Made by a program: the position numbers and the translations under genes | Shown here: positions 55,666 to 64,000 of the stretch, in pieces | Numbering within the stretch: position 1 is the first letter of the stretch | Layout: each line of letters begins with the position of its first letter | Assembly: GCA_030428105.1 (NCBI GenBank) | Contig: JAUIBE010000009.1 | Location: 49,659 to 113,658, forward strand | Origin: Gammaproteobacteria bacterium | GTDB lineage: Bacteria > Pseudomonadota > Gammaproteobacteria > Xanthomonadales > SZUA-36 | DNA: 64,000 nucleotides | Direction: 5' to 3' | The notes under the pieces: model-generated | Databases searched by the model: none | What the model was told of the DNA's origin: nothing | Seen by the model: only the letters and a program-made list of their open reading frames with translations

Positions 55666-57210
55666 ATGGAAACTACACTGAATCCATCTGAAATCAGCGA
55701 ACTGATCAAGAAGCGCGTCGAAGACCTGAACATCTCGTCTGAAACGCGCAACGAAGGCACGGTTGTAAGCGTGTCCGACGGTATCGCCCGCATTCATGGC
55801 CTGGAAGACGCCATGCAGGGTGAGATGATCGAGTTCCCCGGCAACACCTTCGGCCTGGCGCTGAACCTCGAGCGCGACTCGGTGGGTACCGTAATCCTGG
55901 GTGATTACGAGCACATCACCGAGGGCGACACGGTGAAGTGCACCGGTCGAATCCTGGAAGTGCCGCATGGCCCCGGCCTGCTGGGCCGCGTGGTCGACGC
56001 GCTGGGCAACCCCATCGACGGCCAGGGCGCCATCGACAACGACGGCTTCTCGCCGATCGAAAAGGTTGCCCCGGGCGTGATCTGGCGTAAGTCGGTTGAC
56101 CAGCCGGTGCAGACCGGCCTGAAATCCATCGACTCCATGGTGCCAATCGGTCGTGGCCAGCGTGAGCTGATCATTGGTGACCGCCAGATTGGTAAGACGG
56201 CGATTGCCATCGACACCATCATCAACCAGGCCAGCTCCGGCATTAAGTGTGTTTACGTGGCCATCGGCCAGAAACAGTCGACGGTTGCCAACCTGGTGGC
56301 CAAGCTGGAAGAGCACGGCGCGATGAAGAACACCATCGTGGTGAACGCCAGTGCTTCTGAATCTGCCGCCATGCAGTACATTGCTCCGTACTCTGGCTGC
56401 ACCATGGGCGAATACTTCCGCGATCGCGGTGAAGACGCCCTGATCATTTATGACGATCTGACCAAGCAGGCCTGGGCATACCGCCAGGTATCACTGCTGC
56501 TGCGTCGTCCGCCGGGTCGTGAAGCGTACCCCGGTGACGTGTTCTACCTGCACTCGCGCCTGCTGGAACGCGCCGCGCGTGTAAACGAGGAATACGTTGA
56601 GAAATTCACCAACGGTGAAGTGAAAGGCAAAACCGGCTCTCTGACCGCGCTGCCGATCATCGAAACCCAGGCTGGCGACGTATCGGCCTTCGTTCCGACC
56701 AACGTGATCTCGATCACGGACGGCCAGATCTTCCTGGACAACGACATGTTCAACTCGGGCATCCGCCCCGCCGTGCACGCCGGTCTTTCGGTGTCTCGTG
56801 TGGGTGGCGCGGCCCAGACCAAGGTCATCAAGAAGCTGGGTGGCGGTGTGCGTCTTGCACTGTCGCAGTACCGCGAGCTGGCGGCTTTTGCCCAGTTTGC
56901 ATCGGACCTCGACGCCGCAACCCGTAAGCAGCTTGACCGTGGCCAGCGCGTGACCGAGCTGATGAAGCAGCCGCAGTACTCGCCGATGAGCGTGGCTGAA
57001 ATGGCGGTTTCACTGTTCGCAGCCGACCGCGGCTACCTCGATAACGTGGAGCTGGACAAGGTGGTGGCGTTCGAAGCGGCGTTGCTGGACTACATGCGCA
57101 ACTCGCAGCAGGGCGTGATGGACATGCTGGCAGACGGTAGCTGGAACGACGACATCGAAAGCGCGCTGAAGGGCGCGGTTGAAGAGTTCATGTCCACCGG
57201 TAGCTGGTAA
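55666..57210 (+). CDS. atpA: ATP synthase F1 subunit alpha
   Basis: A 514-residue non-catalytic nucleotide-binding subunit. P-loop '[15 protein letters not shown]' (171-185), '[12 protein letters not shown]', the arginine finger in '[10 protein letters not shown]'-like '[20 protein letters not shown]', and C-terminal '[16 protein letters not shown]'. Length matches E. coli (513). 40 bp after atpH. Confidence 0.97.
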   Translation: METTLNPSEISELIKKRVEDLNISSETRNEGTVVSVSDGIARIHGLEDAMQGEMIEFPGNTFGLALNLERDSVGTVILGDYEHITEGDTVKCTGRILEVPHGPGLLGRVVDALGNPIDGQGAIDNDGFSPIEKVAPGVIWRKSVDQPVQTGLKSIDSMVPIGRGQRELIIGDRQIGKTAIAIDTIINQASSGIKCVYVAIGQKQSTVANLVAKLEEHGAMKNTIVVNASASESAAMQYIAPYSGCTMGEYFRDRGEDALIIYDDLTKQAWAYRQVSLLLRRPPGREAYPGDVFYLHSRLLERAARVNEEYVEKFTNGEVKGKTGSLTALPIIETQAGDVSAFVPTNVISITDGQIFLDNDMFNSGIRPAVHAGLSVSRVGGAAQTKVIKKLGGGVRLALSQYRELAAFAQFASDLDAATRKQLDRGQRVTELMKQPQYSPMSVAEMAVSLFAADRGYLDNVELDKVVAFEAALLDYMRNSQQGVMDMLADGSWNDDIESALKGAVEEFMSTGSW

Positions 57211-57216
57211 AGAACA

Positions 57217-58080
57217 ATGGCTGGCGCTAAGGAAATCACAAGCAAGATCAAGAGTGTTGAGAACACCAAGAAGGTGACCTCGGCGCTCGAGATGGTGTCT
57301 GCGAGCAAGATTCGTCGCTCGCAGGAGATGATGACCGCCAGTCGTCCGTACGCGCGGATGATGAAGCGCGTGATCGGCCACCTGGGCAAGGCGAACCCCG
57401 AGTTCCGCCACCCGTTCACCATTGAGCACGAGCGCACCGACCGCATCGGCTACATCGTGGTTTCTACCGACCGTGGCCTGTGTGGCGGATTGAACACCAA
57501 CCTGTTCAAGAAGGTGGTGAACCACATCGCCAACCTCCAGAAAGACGGCGCGGAAATCAGCGTGGTGACGCTGGGCAAGAAGGCCACCTCGTACTTCAAG
57601 CGCGTTAACGTGGAGATGGCGGCAAGCGCCACAGGTTTGGGCGAAAAACCCCAGATCGAGGACCTGATCGGCATCATCAAGGTGATGCTGGACGCCTACC
57701 GCGAAGAGCGGGTCGACCGGGTGTATATCGCCTACAACGATTTCGTGAACACCATGACGCAGCAGCCGACGGTTGACCAACTGCTGCCGCTGCCGCAGAC
57801 CGATGACGAGGAGATCCGCGACATCTGGGATTACCTCTACGAGCCGGATGCGGAAACCCTGCTTGACGTGGTGCTGGTGCGCTACATCGAAGCGCTGGTG
57901 TACCAGGCGGTGCTGGAAAACGGCGCCTCCGAGCACGCCGCGCGCATGATCGCGATGAAGAACGCCACCGAAAACGCGGGCGAACTGATTGACGAGCTGA
58001 CCCTGGCCTACAACAAGGCGCGCCAGGCAGCCATTACACAAGAAATCTCTGAAATTGTCGGCGGCGCGGCTGCCGTCTAA
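57217..58080 (+). CDS. atpG: ATP synthase F1 subunit gamma
   Basis: A 287-residue rotor subunit: N-terminal helix '[20 protein letters not shown]', '[19 protein letters not shown]', and C-terminal helix '[35 protein letters not shown]'-type sequence. Same length as E. coli. Start 6 bp after atpA. Confidence 0.97.
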   Translation: MAGAKEITSKIKSVENTKKVTSALEMVSASKIRRSQEMMTASRPYARMMKRVIGHLGKANPEFRHPFTIEHERTDRIGYIVVSTDRGLCGGLNTNLFKKVVNHIANLQKDGAEISVVTLGKKATSYFKRVNVEMAASATGLGEKPQIEDLIGIIKVMLDAYREERVDRVYIAYNDFVNTMTQQPTVDQLLPLPQTDDEEIRDIWDYLYEPDAETLLDVVLVRYIEALVYQAVLENGASEHAARMIAMKNATENAGELIDELTLAYNKARQAAITQEISEIVGGAAAV

Positions 58081-59487
<1,407 letters not shown>

Positions 59488-59499
59488 AGATAACTGGCC

Positions 59500-59925
59500 A
59501 TGAGTAAAACCATTCGCTGCGACATCGTCTCTGCCCACGAGGAAATCTTCTCGGGCGAGGCCGCCATGATTTTCGCCACCGGCATGGTCGGCGAGCTGGG
59601 TGTCAGCCCGCGCCACGCGCCGCTGATTACCCAGCTCAAGCCCGGCCCGGTTCGGGTGGAACAGCCCAATGGCGAAGAAGCAATGTTCGTGGTGGGCGGT
59701 GGCATCCTCGAGGTGCAGCCCCACGTGGTGACTGTTCTGGCAGACACTGCGGTACGCGCCGACGACCTGGACGAAGCCGCGGCTTCGAAAGCCAAGGAAG
59801 AAGCCGAACGCGCCCTGCAGGATTCCTCCGGCAAGATGGAAATTGCAGAAGCCCAGGCCAAGTTGGCCGAGGCACTGGCCCAGCTGCAGGCGCTGGAGCA
59901 CCTGCGCAAAAAGGTGAAGCGCTAA
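59500..59925 (+). CDS. atpC: ATP synthase F1 subunit epsilon
   Basis: A 141-residue subunit: N-terminal beta sandwich ('[17 protein letters not shown]', '[19 protein letters not shown]', '[19 protein letters not shown]') and a C-terminal two-helix hairpin ('[10 protein letters not shown]', '[23 protein letters not shown]'), which can inhibit ATP hydrolysis. Last gene of the operon, followed by a strong terminator. Confidence 0.96.
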   Translation: MSKTIRCDIVSAHEEIFSGEAAMIFATGMVGELGVSPRHAPLITQLKPGPVRVEQPNGEEAMFVVGGGILEVQPHVVTVLADTAVRADDLDEAAASKAKEEAERALQDSSGKMEIAEAQAKLAEALAQLQALEHLRKKVKR

Positions 59926-59943
59926 AGCGCACAGCAAGATTGC

Positions 59944-59976
59944 AAAAACGCCGGCCCCGAGCCGGCGTTTTTTTTT
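59944..59976 (+). terminator. Rho-independent terminator of the atp operon
   Basis: AAAAACGCCGGC CCCGA GCCGGCG followed by nine T residues, starting 19 bp after atpC. Strong GC stem with flanking A and T runs, so it may also stop the convergent transcript from the 59981-61378 gene. Confidence 0.93.
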
Positions 59977-59980
59977 GGGC

Positions 59981-61378
59981 TTATCCGGGCCCCACGATCA
60001 TGCTGCATCCGCCACGCCGGGCGATTTCCTCGCCCAGGCGCTCCCACAGACGCTCGCTTTCAAGCTCCGAAAGCGTGTAGAAGCGATCAAAAAATGCATA
60101 CACCTCGCCTTCCGGGCGGGCAAGCCCGGCAGCGCGATCGCGGCATTCCATTTCAAGCAACTGGTCGGGGAGCAGGCGCATCACGGCCCGAACGACCCCC
60201 AGGCCGACATTGCTGTTGTCGCAGTCGGCGAAGAAGCCATCCAGCTCTTCGGTATCAATGAGGATTTCTTCCATGGCGATCCGCGGCGTGTAGTTTTTCA
60301 TGAAAGTGCCGTACGGGTCATCGCCGTGCGAAAGGAAGACGCCTTCTTCAAGGAAGTGGGGAATGGCGTGCCCGCAACCGTCTTCGCGCTTTACGGGAAT
60401 GTTGACCGTACGAAGCAGGTTGCGAAGAAAGCCAGTGGTGCCCTGGCAACCGTGGGTCCAGTGGCGCGGCTCCGTGTAAAGGTTGCGAATCGTTCCGCGG
60501 GCGGTGCGCTCAACCGGGGGAAATCCTTCGTATTGCCAATGGGCCTCGTTGCCATCGCGACTGCCCGGGTAAACATCGGGATTGTCGGGTGGACCAATCC
60601 CGGCGTCATGGCTCAACCCCCGGCACCACTCGAGCAAGGCGATGATCGTAAATCGGGTACTGCTGCGAATCAGCCCATTAGACCTCAGCCACTCGTAAAC
60701 CCGCCCCGGGTCTCCCGGCGTGGCCTTGCCCAGGAAAGCATGCAGGCTGAGTAAACCCAGGCTTTCGCTCCAGTCGTACATGTGCTGGCTGTCGAAAAGG
60801 TAGGCGAGGTGGTCGCGGGAAAGGCGCGACAACCGCCAGGGAACGCGCTCTTCAACCTCTACCAGCAGCGACTGCGCAACGTGTGCAAAGAAAGTCTGCT
60901 TGGCAATGTCCGTGGCGTAGCCAACCACGGTGACAGGATTGGCCCGGTCGCCGCGACCTTCATCGTAATAACGAAAGCCCGCGATCCCGGGTTCTTCGGG
61001 CAAGCCTGCATCGGAGCGTTCCTTGAGAATGTCGTACAAGGCGGCCAGAAAGCGCTTGTCATCGCGGCTCCAGCGTGAATAAGGCAATGCCGTTGTGTCA
61101 TCGGGCCGCCAGATAATCGCCGCCCGCAAAGGGGGCGTCTCCCGAATCCAGCGATCGAGCGTAAAGCCTAGGTCGATTGCGGGGTCATTATTGCCCTCGC
61201 GGCAATGTTCCATGCGATAGCGGGTTTGGCGAATCAGGCACATGATGCGCTCGCTGCCGAAAGTGATCAGCAATGCGATGACCAGGAAAACCAGGAGGAC
61301 GCTGAGACGAATGTGTTGCAGCGCGCAGTCAAGCGCGGAGGACGGCGCGAAAACAGGAGCGTAGCAAGGTCTGTACAT
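59981..61378 (-). CDS. Membrane-anchored protein with a transglutaminase-like Cys-His-Asp signature
   Basis: A 465-residue protein not assigned to a named family. One hydrophobic segment near the N-terminus (about 24-41, 'LSVLLVFLVIALLITFG') predicts an anchor with the bulk outside the cytoplasm. Residues about 300-355 read 'THGCQGTTGFLRNLLRTVNI', then 'CGHAIPHF', then 'GDDPYG'. This follows the transglutaminase-core logic of Cys before a helix ending LLR..NIP, then His, then Asp. It may be a papain-fold peptidase or transglutaminase-like enzyme; no substrate is apparent. The frame has good codon usage. Convergent with atpC; start ATG 61378. Confidence 0.55.
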   Translation of the reverse strand: MYRPCYAPVFAPSSALDCALQHIRLSVLLVFLVIALLITFGSERIMCLIRQTRYRMEHCREGNNDPAIDLGFTLDRWIRETPPLRAAIIWRPDDTTALPYSRWSRDDKRFLAALYDILKERSDAGLPEEPGIAGFRYYDEGRGDRANPVTVVGYATDIAKQTFFAHVAQSLLVEVEERVPWRLSRLSRDHLAYLFDSQHMYDWSESLGLLSLHAFLGKATPGDPGRVYEWLRSNGLIRSSTRFTIIALLEWCRGLSHDAGIGPPDNPDVYPGSRDGNEAHWQYEGFPPVERTARGTIRNLYTEPRHWTHGCQGTTGFLRNLLRTVNIPVKREDGCGHAIPHFLEEGVFLSHGDDPYGTFMKNYTPRIAMEEILIDTEELDGFFADCDNSNVGLGVVRAVMRLLPDQLLEMECRDRAAGLARPEGEVYAFFDRFYTLSELESERLWERLGEEIARRGGCSMIVGPG

Positions 61379-61453
61379 GATCGGTCATCCGTGACGAACT
61401 CACACCAAGTATAGGTTAGGATCACAGGCCTTCCACTGGCGAAAGGAGCGCAC

Positions 61454-61903
61454 GTGCGCGCAAAAGAACTCGAGCGATATTTGCACAACCACATCCCGCT
61501 ATCGCGCGCCATGCAGGTATCGGTGCAGGTGCTGGAAGACGAACTGGTAGTGCTGGGCGCCCCGCTGGCGCCCAACATCAACCACCGCGAAACCGTGTTC
61601 GGCGGCAGCGCCGCGGCGCTGGCCACGCTGTCTTGCTGGTGCCTGCTGCACGCCCGCCTGCACGGCGAAGGCACCTCCAGCCGACTGGTGATTCAGCGAA
61701 ACAGCATGGAATTCCTGCGCCCCATCGACGGCGACTTCACCGCCCGCGCCGCGCTGGAACAACCCGAACGCTGGGCGCAGTTCAGCCGCATGCTGGAACG
61801 CAAAGGCAAAGCCCGCATCGCGCTGTCATCCACACTGCAGCAGGGCGGCGAAACCGTGGGCGAGTTTTCCGGAGAGTTTGTAGCCTTGCCGGCCGAGGAG
61901 TAG
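61454..61903 (+). CDS. YiiD_C-type thioesterase-domain protein
   Basis: A 149-residue single-domain hotdog-fold protein. 'APLAPNINHRETVFGGSAAALATLSCWCLL' (residues about 36-65) is the YiiD C-terminal/putative thioesterase pattern; further 'VIQRNSMEFLRPIDGDFTARA' and 'ALSSTLQQGGETVGEFSGEFVAL'. No acetyltransferase domain, unlike E. coli YiiD. Substrate unknown, probably an acyl-CoA. GTG start at 61454 with AAAGGAG at ideal spacing. Divergent from the transglutaminase-like gene. Confidence 0.78.
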   Translation: MRAKELERYLHNHIPLSRAMQVSVQVLEDELVVLGAPLAPNINHRETVFGGSAAALATLSCWCLLHARLHGEGTSSRLVIQRNSMEFLRPIDGDFTARAALEQPERWAQFSRMLERKGKARIALSSTLQQGGETVGEFSGEFVALPAEE

Positions 61904-61907
61904 AGGG

Positions 61908-62105
61908 TTAGGCGGCTATACCTTCAAGCGTGATTTGCTGCACATCCGTGCGCTCGCTGGCATGTTCGAAGGTGATTGCGCAGATGTTACCTTCGGCATC
62001 CATGTCCAACACAGTGTTCTCGTCCAGGTCGCGCGAGTTTGTGATTCCGTTACGTCTGAACTCAATGTAAAGCGTATCGGTTTCGTCAAAGTATTGAATC
62101 TTCAT
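61908..62105 (-). CDS. DUF2283 family protein
   Basis: A 65-residue protein: 'MKIQYFDETDTLYIEFR', 'SRDLDENTVLDMDAEGNICAITFEHAS', the beta-rich DUF2283 pattern. In many genomes such genes follow a DUF4258-like gene, an arrangement reminiscent of toxin-antitoxin pairs. Here the upstream partner is reduced to a 22-codon frame (62102-62170) whose stop overlaps this ATG (ATGA). The alternative GTG at 62111 would add two residues. Converges with the thioesterase gene, 5 bp away. Confidence 0.8.
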   Translation of the reverse strand: MKIQYFDETDTLYIEFRRNGITNSRDLDENTVLDMDAEGNICAITFEHASERTDVQQITLEGIAA

Positions 62106-62170
62106 GGCCACATGATTATTGCACGGTCAGGTCGCATTCTGATTTCGAGGAAGTAGTCCGTGAACTTCAC
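62102..62170 (-). pseudogene. Truncated DUF4258-like gene fragment
   Basis: A 22-codon frame 'VKFTDYFLEIRMRPDRAIIM' plus W-P-stop. The 'FTDYF..R.RPDR..I' pattern is, from memory, the N-terminus of a roughly 80-90-residue DUF4258-type protein that usually precedes DUF2283. The rest of the gene is missing, as if deleted. Its GTG start overlaps the intI stop (GTGA), and its stop overlaps the DUF2283 start (ATGA). Too short to be a functional full-length protein. Confidence 0.5.
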
Positions 62171-63183
62171 GAGTCTTCTTCCAAGGTTCTCACCTGACCG
62201 GCGACCTGAGTTGGCGCACGCTGATCCAGCGGCGAAATCACCCCCATCGCCCCGCGGTTGATGACGTGGGTGTAGATCATGGTGGTATCCAGGTGACTGT
62301 GGCCCAGCAACCGCTGGATGGTGCGGATATCAGTGCCAGCCTCCAGCAGGTGAGTGGCGAACGAATGGCGCAAAGTGTGGCAGGTGACGCGTTTCTCGAT
62401 GCCCGCCTGCACCGCGGCGTTGGTAACCGTTCTGCGCAGCGTTGACGCGTGAATATGACAACGCGCCTCGCGCCCCGGCGTTCGCGGGTCTTTCGTAATC
62501 CGTTGGCTGGGAAACAAGTATTGCCAGCAAATATGCTTGCTGGCCTTGCCGATTTTCTTATGAAACGCCGGCGGTAAAAGCGCCTCGCCCAGGCCGGCAG
62601 CCAGATCCCGTTTGTGCATGTGCCGCACCCACTGAAGCTGATCTTTCAACTCGCCAAGCAGGTACTGCGGCAATACCGTCACCCGGTCTTTGCCACCCTT
62701 GCCGCAATGCACCCGAATGGTCTGCTGGTCGACATTGATATCGCCCACCCGCAAGCGAATGCTCTCCATGGCCCGCAAACCCGAGCCATACAGCAAGTGC
62801 GCGCTCAAGCGAGCTTCGCCCCGACACAAGCCGAGCATCTTGTGGACCTCGGCCTTGCTAAGCACAACCGGAACACGGCGGCGCGGCTTCGCCCGGACCA
62901 CGTCCTCCATCCATGGCAGCTCAACCTCCAGCACCACCCGGTAAAGAAAAAGAACCGCCTGCAGCGCCTGGTTCTGCGTGGCCGGCGACACCTTCCGCTC
63001 CACCGCCAGGTAACTGAGGAACCCCTCAACGTCTTTTCGCCCAAGCTCACGCGGATGTTTGTCGCGATGGTAGGCAATCAAGCGGCGAATCCACTGAACA
63101 TAGACACGTTCTGTGGCGATACTGTATTGTCGAAGGCGAATAGCATTGCGGGTTTCTTCAATAAGGCCTGGCATACATTTCAT
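62167..63183 (-). CDS. intI: Integron integrase (tyrosine recombinase IntI)
   Basis: A 338-residue site-specific tyrosine recombinase that moves cassettes between attI and attC. N-terminal SAM-like domain ('AIRLRQYSIATERVYVQWIRRL'); catalytic residues Arg in 'LLYGSGLRAMESIRLRV' (R137), Lys in 'GKGGKDR', 'CHTLRHSFATHLLEAG' (H269, R272), 'LLGHSHLDTTMIYTHV' (H295, Y304). The integron-specific insertion before the second catalytic block is present ('HKKIGKASKHICWQYLFPSQ'), separating IntI from XerC/D. ATG 63183 chosen; GTG 63204 and ATG 63174 are possible. Divergent from the cassette array, the classic layout. Frame appears intact, so potentially active. Confidence 0.95.
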   Translation of the reverse strand: MKCMPGLIEETRNAIRLRQYSIATERVYVQWIRRLIAYHRDKHPRELGRKDVEGFLSYLAVERKVSPATQNQALQAVLFLYRVVLEVELPWMEDVVRAKPRRRVPVVLSKAEVHKMLGLCRGEARLSAHLLYGSGLRAMESIRLRVGDINVDQQTIRVHCGKGGKDRVTVLPQYLLGELKDQLQWVRHMHKRDLAAGLGEALLPPAFHKKIGKASKHICWQYLFPSQRITKDPRTPGREARCHIHASTLRRTVTNAAVQAGIEKRVTCHTLRHSFATHLLEAGTDIRTIQRLLGHSHLDTTMIYTHVINRGAMGVISPLDQRAPTQVAGQVRTLEEDS

Positions 63184-63272
63184 CCAAATATCATCAGCTT
63201 GCACACGAATTAACGCTGCCGCTGCCGAAATTTGGAGTGAATTAATGTAGGAAATTGCCGCTTATCTGCAGC

Positions 63273-63320
63273 CCTTGCACCAACCAAGAGAAACAGTAGC
63301 CAGACAATTTCGGTGCAAGG
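63273..63320. repeat. Inverted repeat in the intI-attI intergenic region
   Basis: CCTTGCACC (63273-63281) and GGTGCAAGG (63312-63320), perfect 9-bp arms 30 bp apart, between intI and the first cassette. Could be an integrase arm site, an operator or part of the promoter region for intI or cassettes. No LexA-type CTGT-N8-ACAG box was seen nearby. Confidence 0.5.
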
Positions 63321-63339
63321 TCAAGCAGCTACAGGCCCC

Positions 63340-63404
63340 AAAGCAACCTTGGCCGCTTTTTATCGAATTTATTTTGAGTTTTTGAAAACAAATTAACGTT
63401 ATGT
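63340..63404 (+). other. attI-like recombination site
   Basis: The first GTTATGT core (63398-63404), preceded by an AT-rich stretch, is identical to the cores ending both attC sites. Crossover is expected between 63398 and 63399. The left limit of attI cannot be fixed by eye. Confidence 0.6.
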
Positions 63405-63589
63405 GGTCTACTCGGACGGCGAAAATCGGCACACTAATTGGGGCTTTAGTTGCGCTTGTCGGTTTGTGGGTTCTGGTGGACGGATTTACTTCAGGAAACT
63501 GGGCAATGGTTAAGGTCGGGGCGGTTGCAACGCTAGTTGGTGCGATCGCGGTTGTTCTTTTCAGGCCAGACTTTCGCAATCTTAGCTAG
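63401..63589 (+). CDS. Integron cassette 1 gene: small two-helix membrane protein
   Basis: A 62-residue protein with two hydrophobic helices (about residues 10-27 'GTLIGALVALVGLWVLV' and 36-53 'VKVGAVATLVGAIAVVLF') and a basic C-terminus. No family recognised. The ATG is inside the recombination core (GTTATGTGG), so its upstream context comes from attI and there is no clear Shine-Dalgarno. The gene occupies most of the 282-bp cassette. A role in membrane association is all that can be said. Confidence 0.6.
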   Translation: MWSTRTAKIGTLIGALVALVGLWVLVDGFTSGNWAMVKVGAVATLVGAIAVVLFRPDFRNLS

Positions 63590-63626
63590 TGGCCAGGGTG
63601 TTGGAGCAAGATCGAGTGACACAGCC

Positions 63627-63687
63627 ACATAACAAATCATTAAAGGCGGACGCCGTAAACGGCGCCGCTTAATTCAAACGTTATGTG
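63627..63687 (+). repeat. attC site 1
   Basis: Imperfect palindrome: left end ACATAAC (63627-63633), central GGCGGACGCCGTAAACGGCG arms, right end AACGTTATGTG with core GTTATGT (63680-63686). The ends are complementary (CACATAAC/GTTATGTG). About 61 bp, within the normal attC size. Ends cassette 1. Confidence 0.92.
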
Positions 63688-63697
63688 AACAGAGCCA

Positions 63698-63889
63698 ATG
63701 CCCAGGAAGAGCCATTCGAGATGTTCTTTTTTGGTGTTGGGAAAGATCGGTGGAAGGTGGTCGTTCTTTGAGAGCGTCGCTCTGTTGAGGCGTTTAACCT
63801 CGCGTTCTCGCAAGAATCGCCGAGTTCAAGGCAGTAAGGGGAAGCCGGGTGCCACATTCGCCAATCGAGAAATTTACGCTAGGCTGTAA
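63698..63889 (+). CDS. Integron cassette 2 open frame: small basic protein
   Basis: A 63-residue, strongly basic frame ('LLRRLTSRSRKNRRVQGSKG') starting 12 bp after the attC core. It spans most of the 301-bp cassette in the expected orientation, which supports it, but it has no hydrophobic segment, no recognisable domain and no clear RBS. It could be a nucleic-acid-binding peptide or a non-coding cassette. Confidence 0.35.
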   Translation: MPRKSHSRCSFLVLGKIGGRWSFFESVALLRRLTSRSRKNRRVQGSKGKPGATFANREIYARL

Positions 63890-63927
63890 AGAGGTAGGGG
63901 AGGCTGAGCGAGCATGCAGGCTGTTCA

Positions 63928-63988
63928 ACATAACCAATCATTAAAGGCGGACGCCGTAAACGGCGCCGCTTAATTCCAACGTTATGTG
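63928..63988 (+). repeat. attC site 2
   Basis: Same structure as attC 1, with ACATAAC at 63928-63934 and core GTTATGT at 63981-63987. The inner 41 bp (AATCATTAAAGG...CTTAATTC) are identical to attC 1; only a few bases near the ends differ. Ends cassette 2; a third cassette begins at 63982 and is cut by the window edge. Confidence 0.92.
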
Positions 63989-64000
63989 GCAAGGAAGGGG

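Larger units (their letters stand above)
62167..64000. mobile_element. Chromosomal integron (5' part), continuing past the window
   Basis: Consists of intI on the minus strand, an attI-like region, two complete small cassettes (63399-63680 and 63681-63981) and the first bases of a third. The two attC sites share a 41-bp identical core, as in sedentary chromosomal integrons where attC sites are homogeneous. Cassette DNA is visibly less GC-rich than the rest of the window. Confidence 0.9.

Noticed and set aside
63205..63397. LexA operator expected upstream of intI
   Set aside because: No CTGT-N8-ACAG or close variant was found in the intergenic region.

Overview
The window is 64 kb of GC-rich, gene-dense chromosome from a gammaproteobacterium. 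Supporting signs are a proteobacterial-type aroQ-accB-accC-prmA block, coaBC-dut-phosphomannomutase, rsmG-parA-parB-atpI-atpBEFHAGDC and mpl. The mix of PPi-dependent phosphofructokinase, H+-pyrophosphatase, cyanophycin genes and a sedentary-type integron fits a Xanthomonadales/Chromatiales-like lineage such as Wenzhouxiangella relatives; that placement is inference. No rRNA, tRNA or CRISPR array was seen.

Layout. 1-9.1 kb: envelope and housekeeping singletons (two DUF4252 proteins, DUF192, YegP, CpdA-like phosphodiesterase, rubredoxin, thiE, hemL, an LtaS-like sulfatase, a DedA-PAP2-LssY fusion, a Lon-N protein). 9.2-18.1 kb: mpl, a TusA-family protein, adk, then pfp and hppA (pyrophosphate energetics), then dsbD with a duplicated periplasmic domain and a TlpA-type thioredoxin. 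18.3-22.2 kb: aroQ-accB-accC-prmA plus a small methyltransferase. 22.3-26.3 kb (minus strand): ppa, polysaccharide deacetylase, methyltransferase, S10 carboxypeptidase. 26.4-32.7 kb: cyanophycin locus cphB-cphA-(cphA-like Mur ligase), then tdk. 33-37 kb: mutM, rpmG, rpmB, radC, coaBC, dut. 37-48.5 kb: membrane-anchored phosphomannomutase, gshA, and a divergent six-gene peptide ABC transporter operon with two binding proteins. 49.2-59.9 kb: lipoprotein, rsmG-parA-parB and the complete ATP synthase operon, the usual arrangement near a replication origin. 60-62 kb: an unassigned membrane-anchored protein with a transglutaminase-like signature and a YiiD-type thioesterase. 62-64 kb: integron integrase, attI region, two small cassettes with near-identical attC sites and the start of a third; the array runs off the window.

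The most unusual non-coding content is a set of intergenic hairpin repeats. In one family (six copies) an outer CCCGGA/TCCGGG stem is conserved and the inner stem changes sequence from copy to copy while remaining self-complementary. In a second family, pairs of hairpins keep a six-base loop (GTCCAT, GTCCCT or ATCCCT) while their stems differ completely. The two families occur together in larger mosaic elements, including two 323-bp copies at 32.7 and 48.6 kb. A third family, built on GGGGTCAGAGTAAA, forms perfect palindromes at 13.0 and 34.4 kb.

Main protein-level oddities: AtpB with an insertion of about 60 residues that adds two hydrophobic segments, a PAP2 domain without its catalytic motifs, a CphA paralogue that keeps only the Mur-ligase half, and a truncated partner gene wedged with 4-nt overlaps between intI and a DUF2283 gene.
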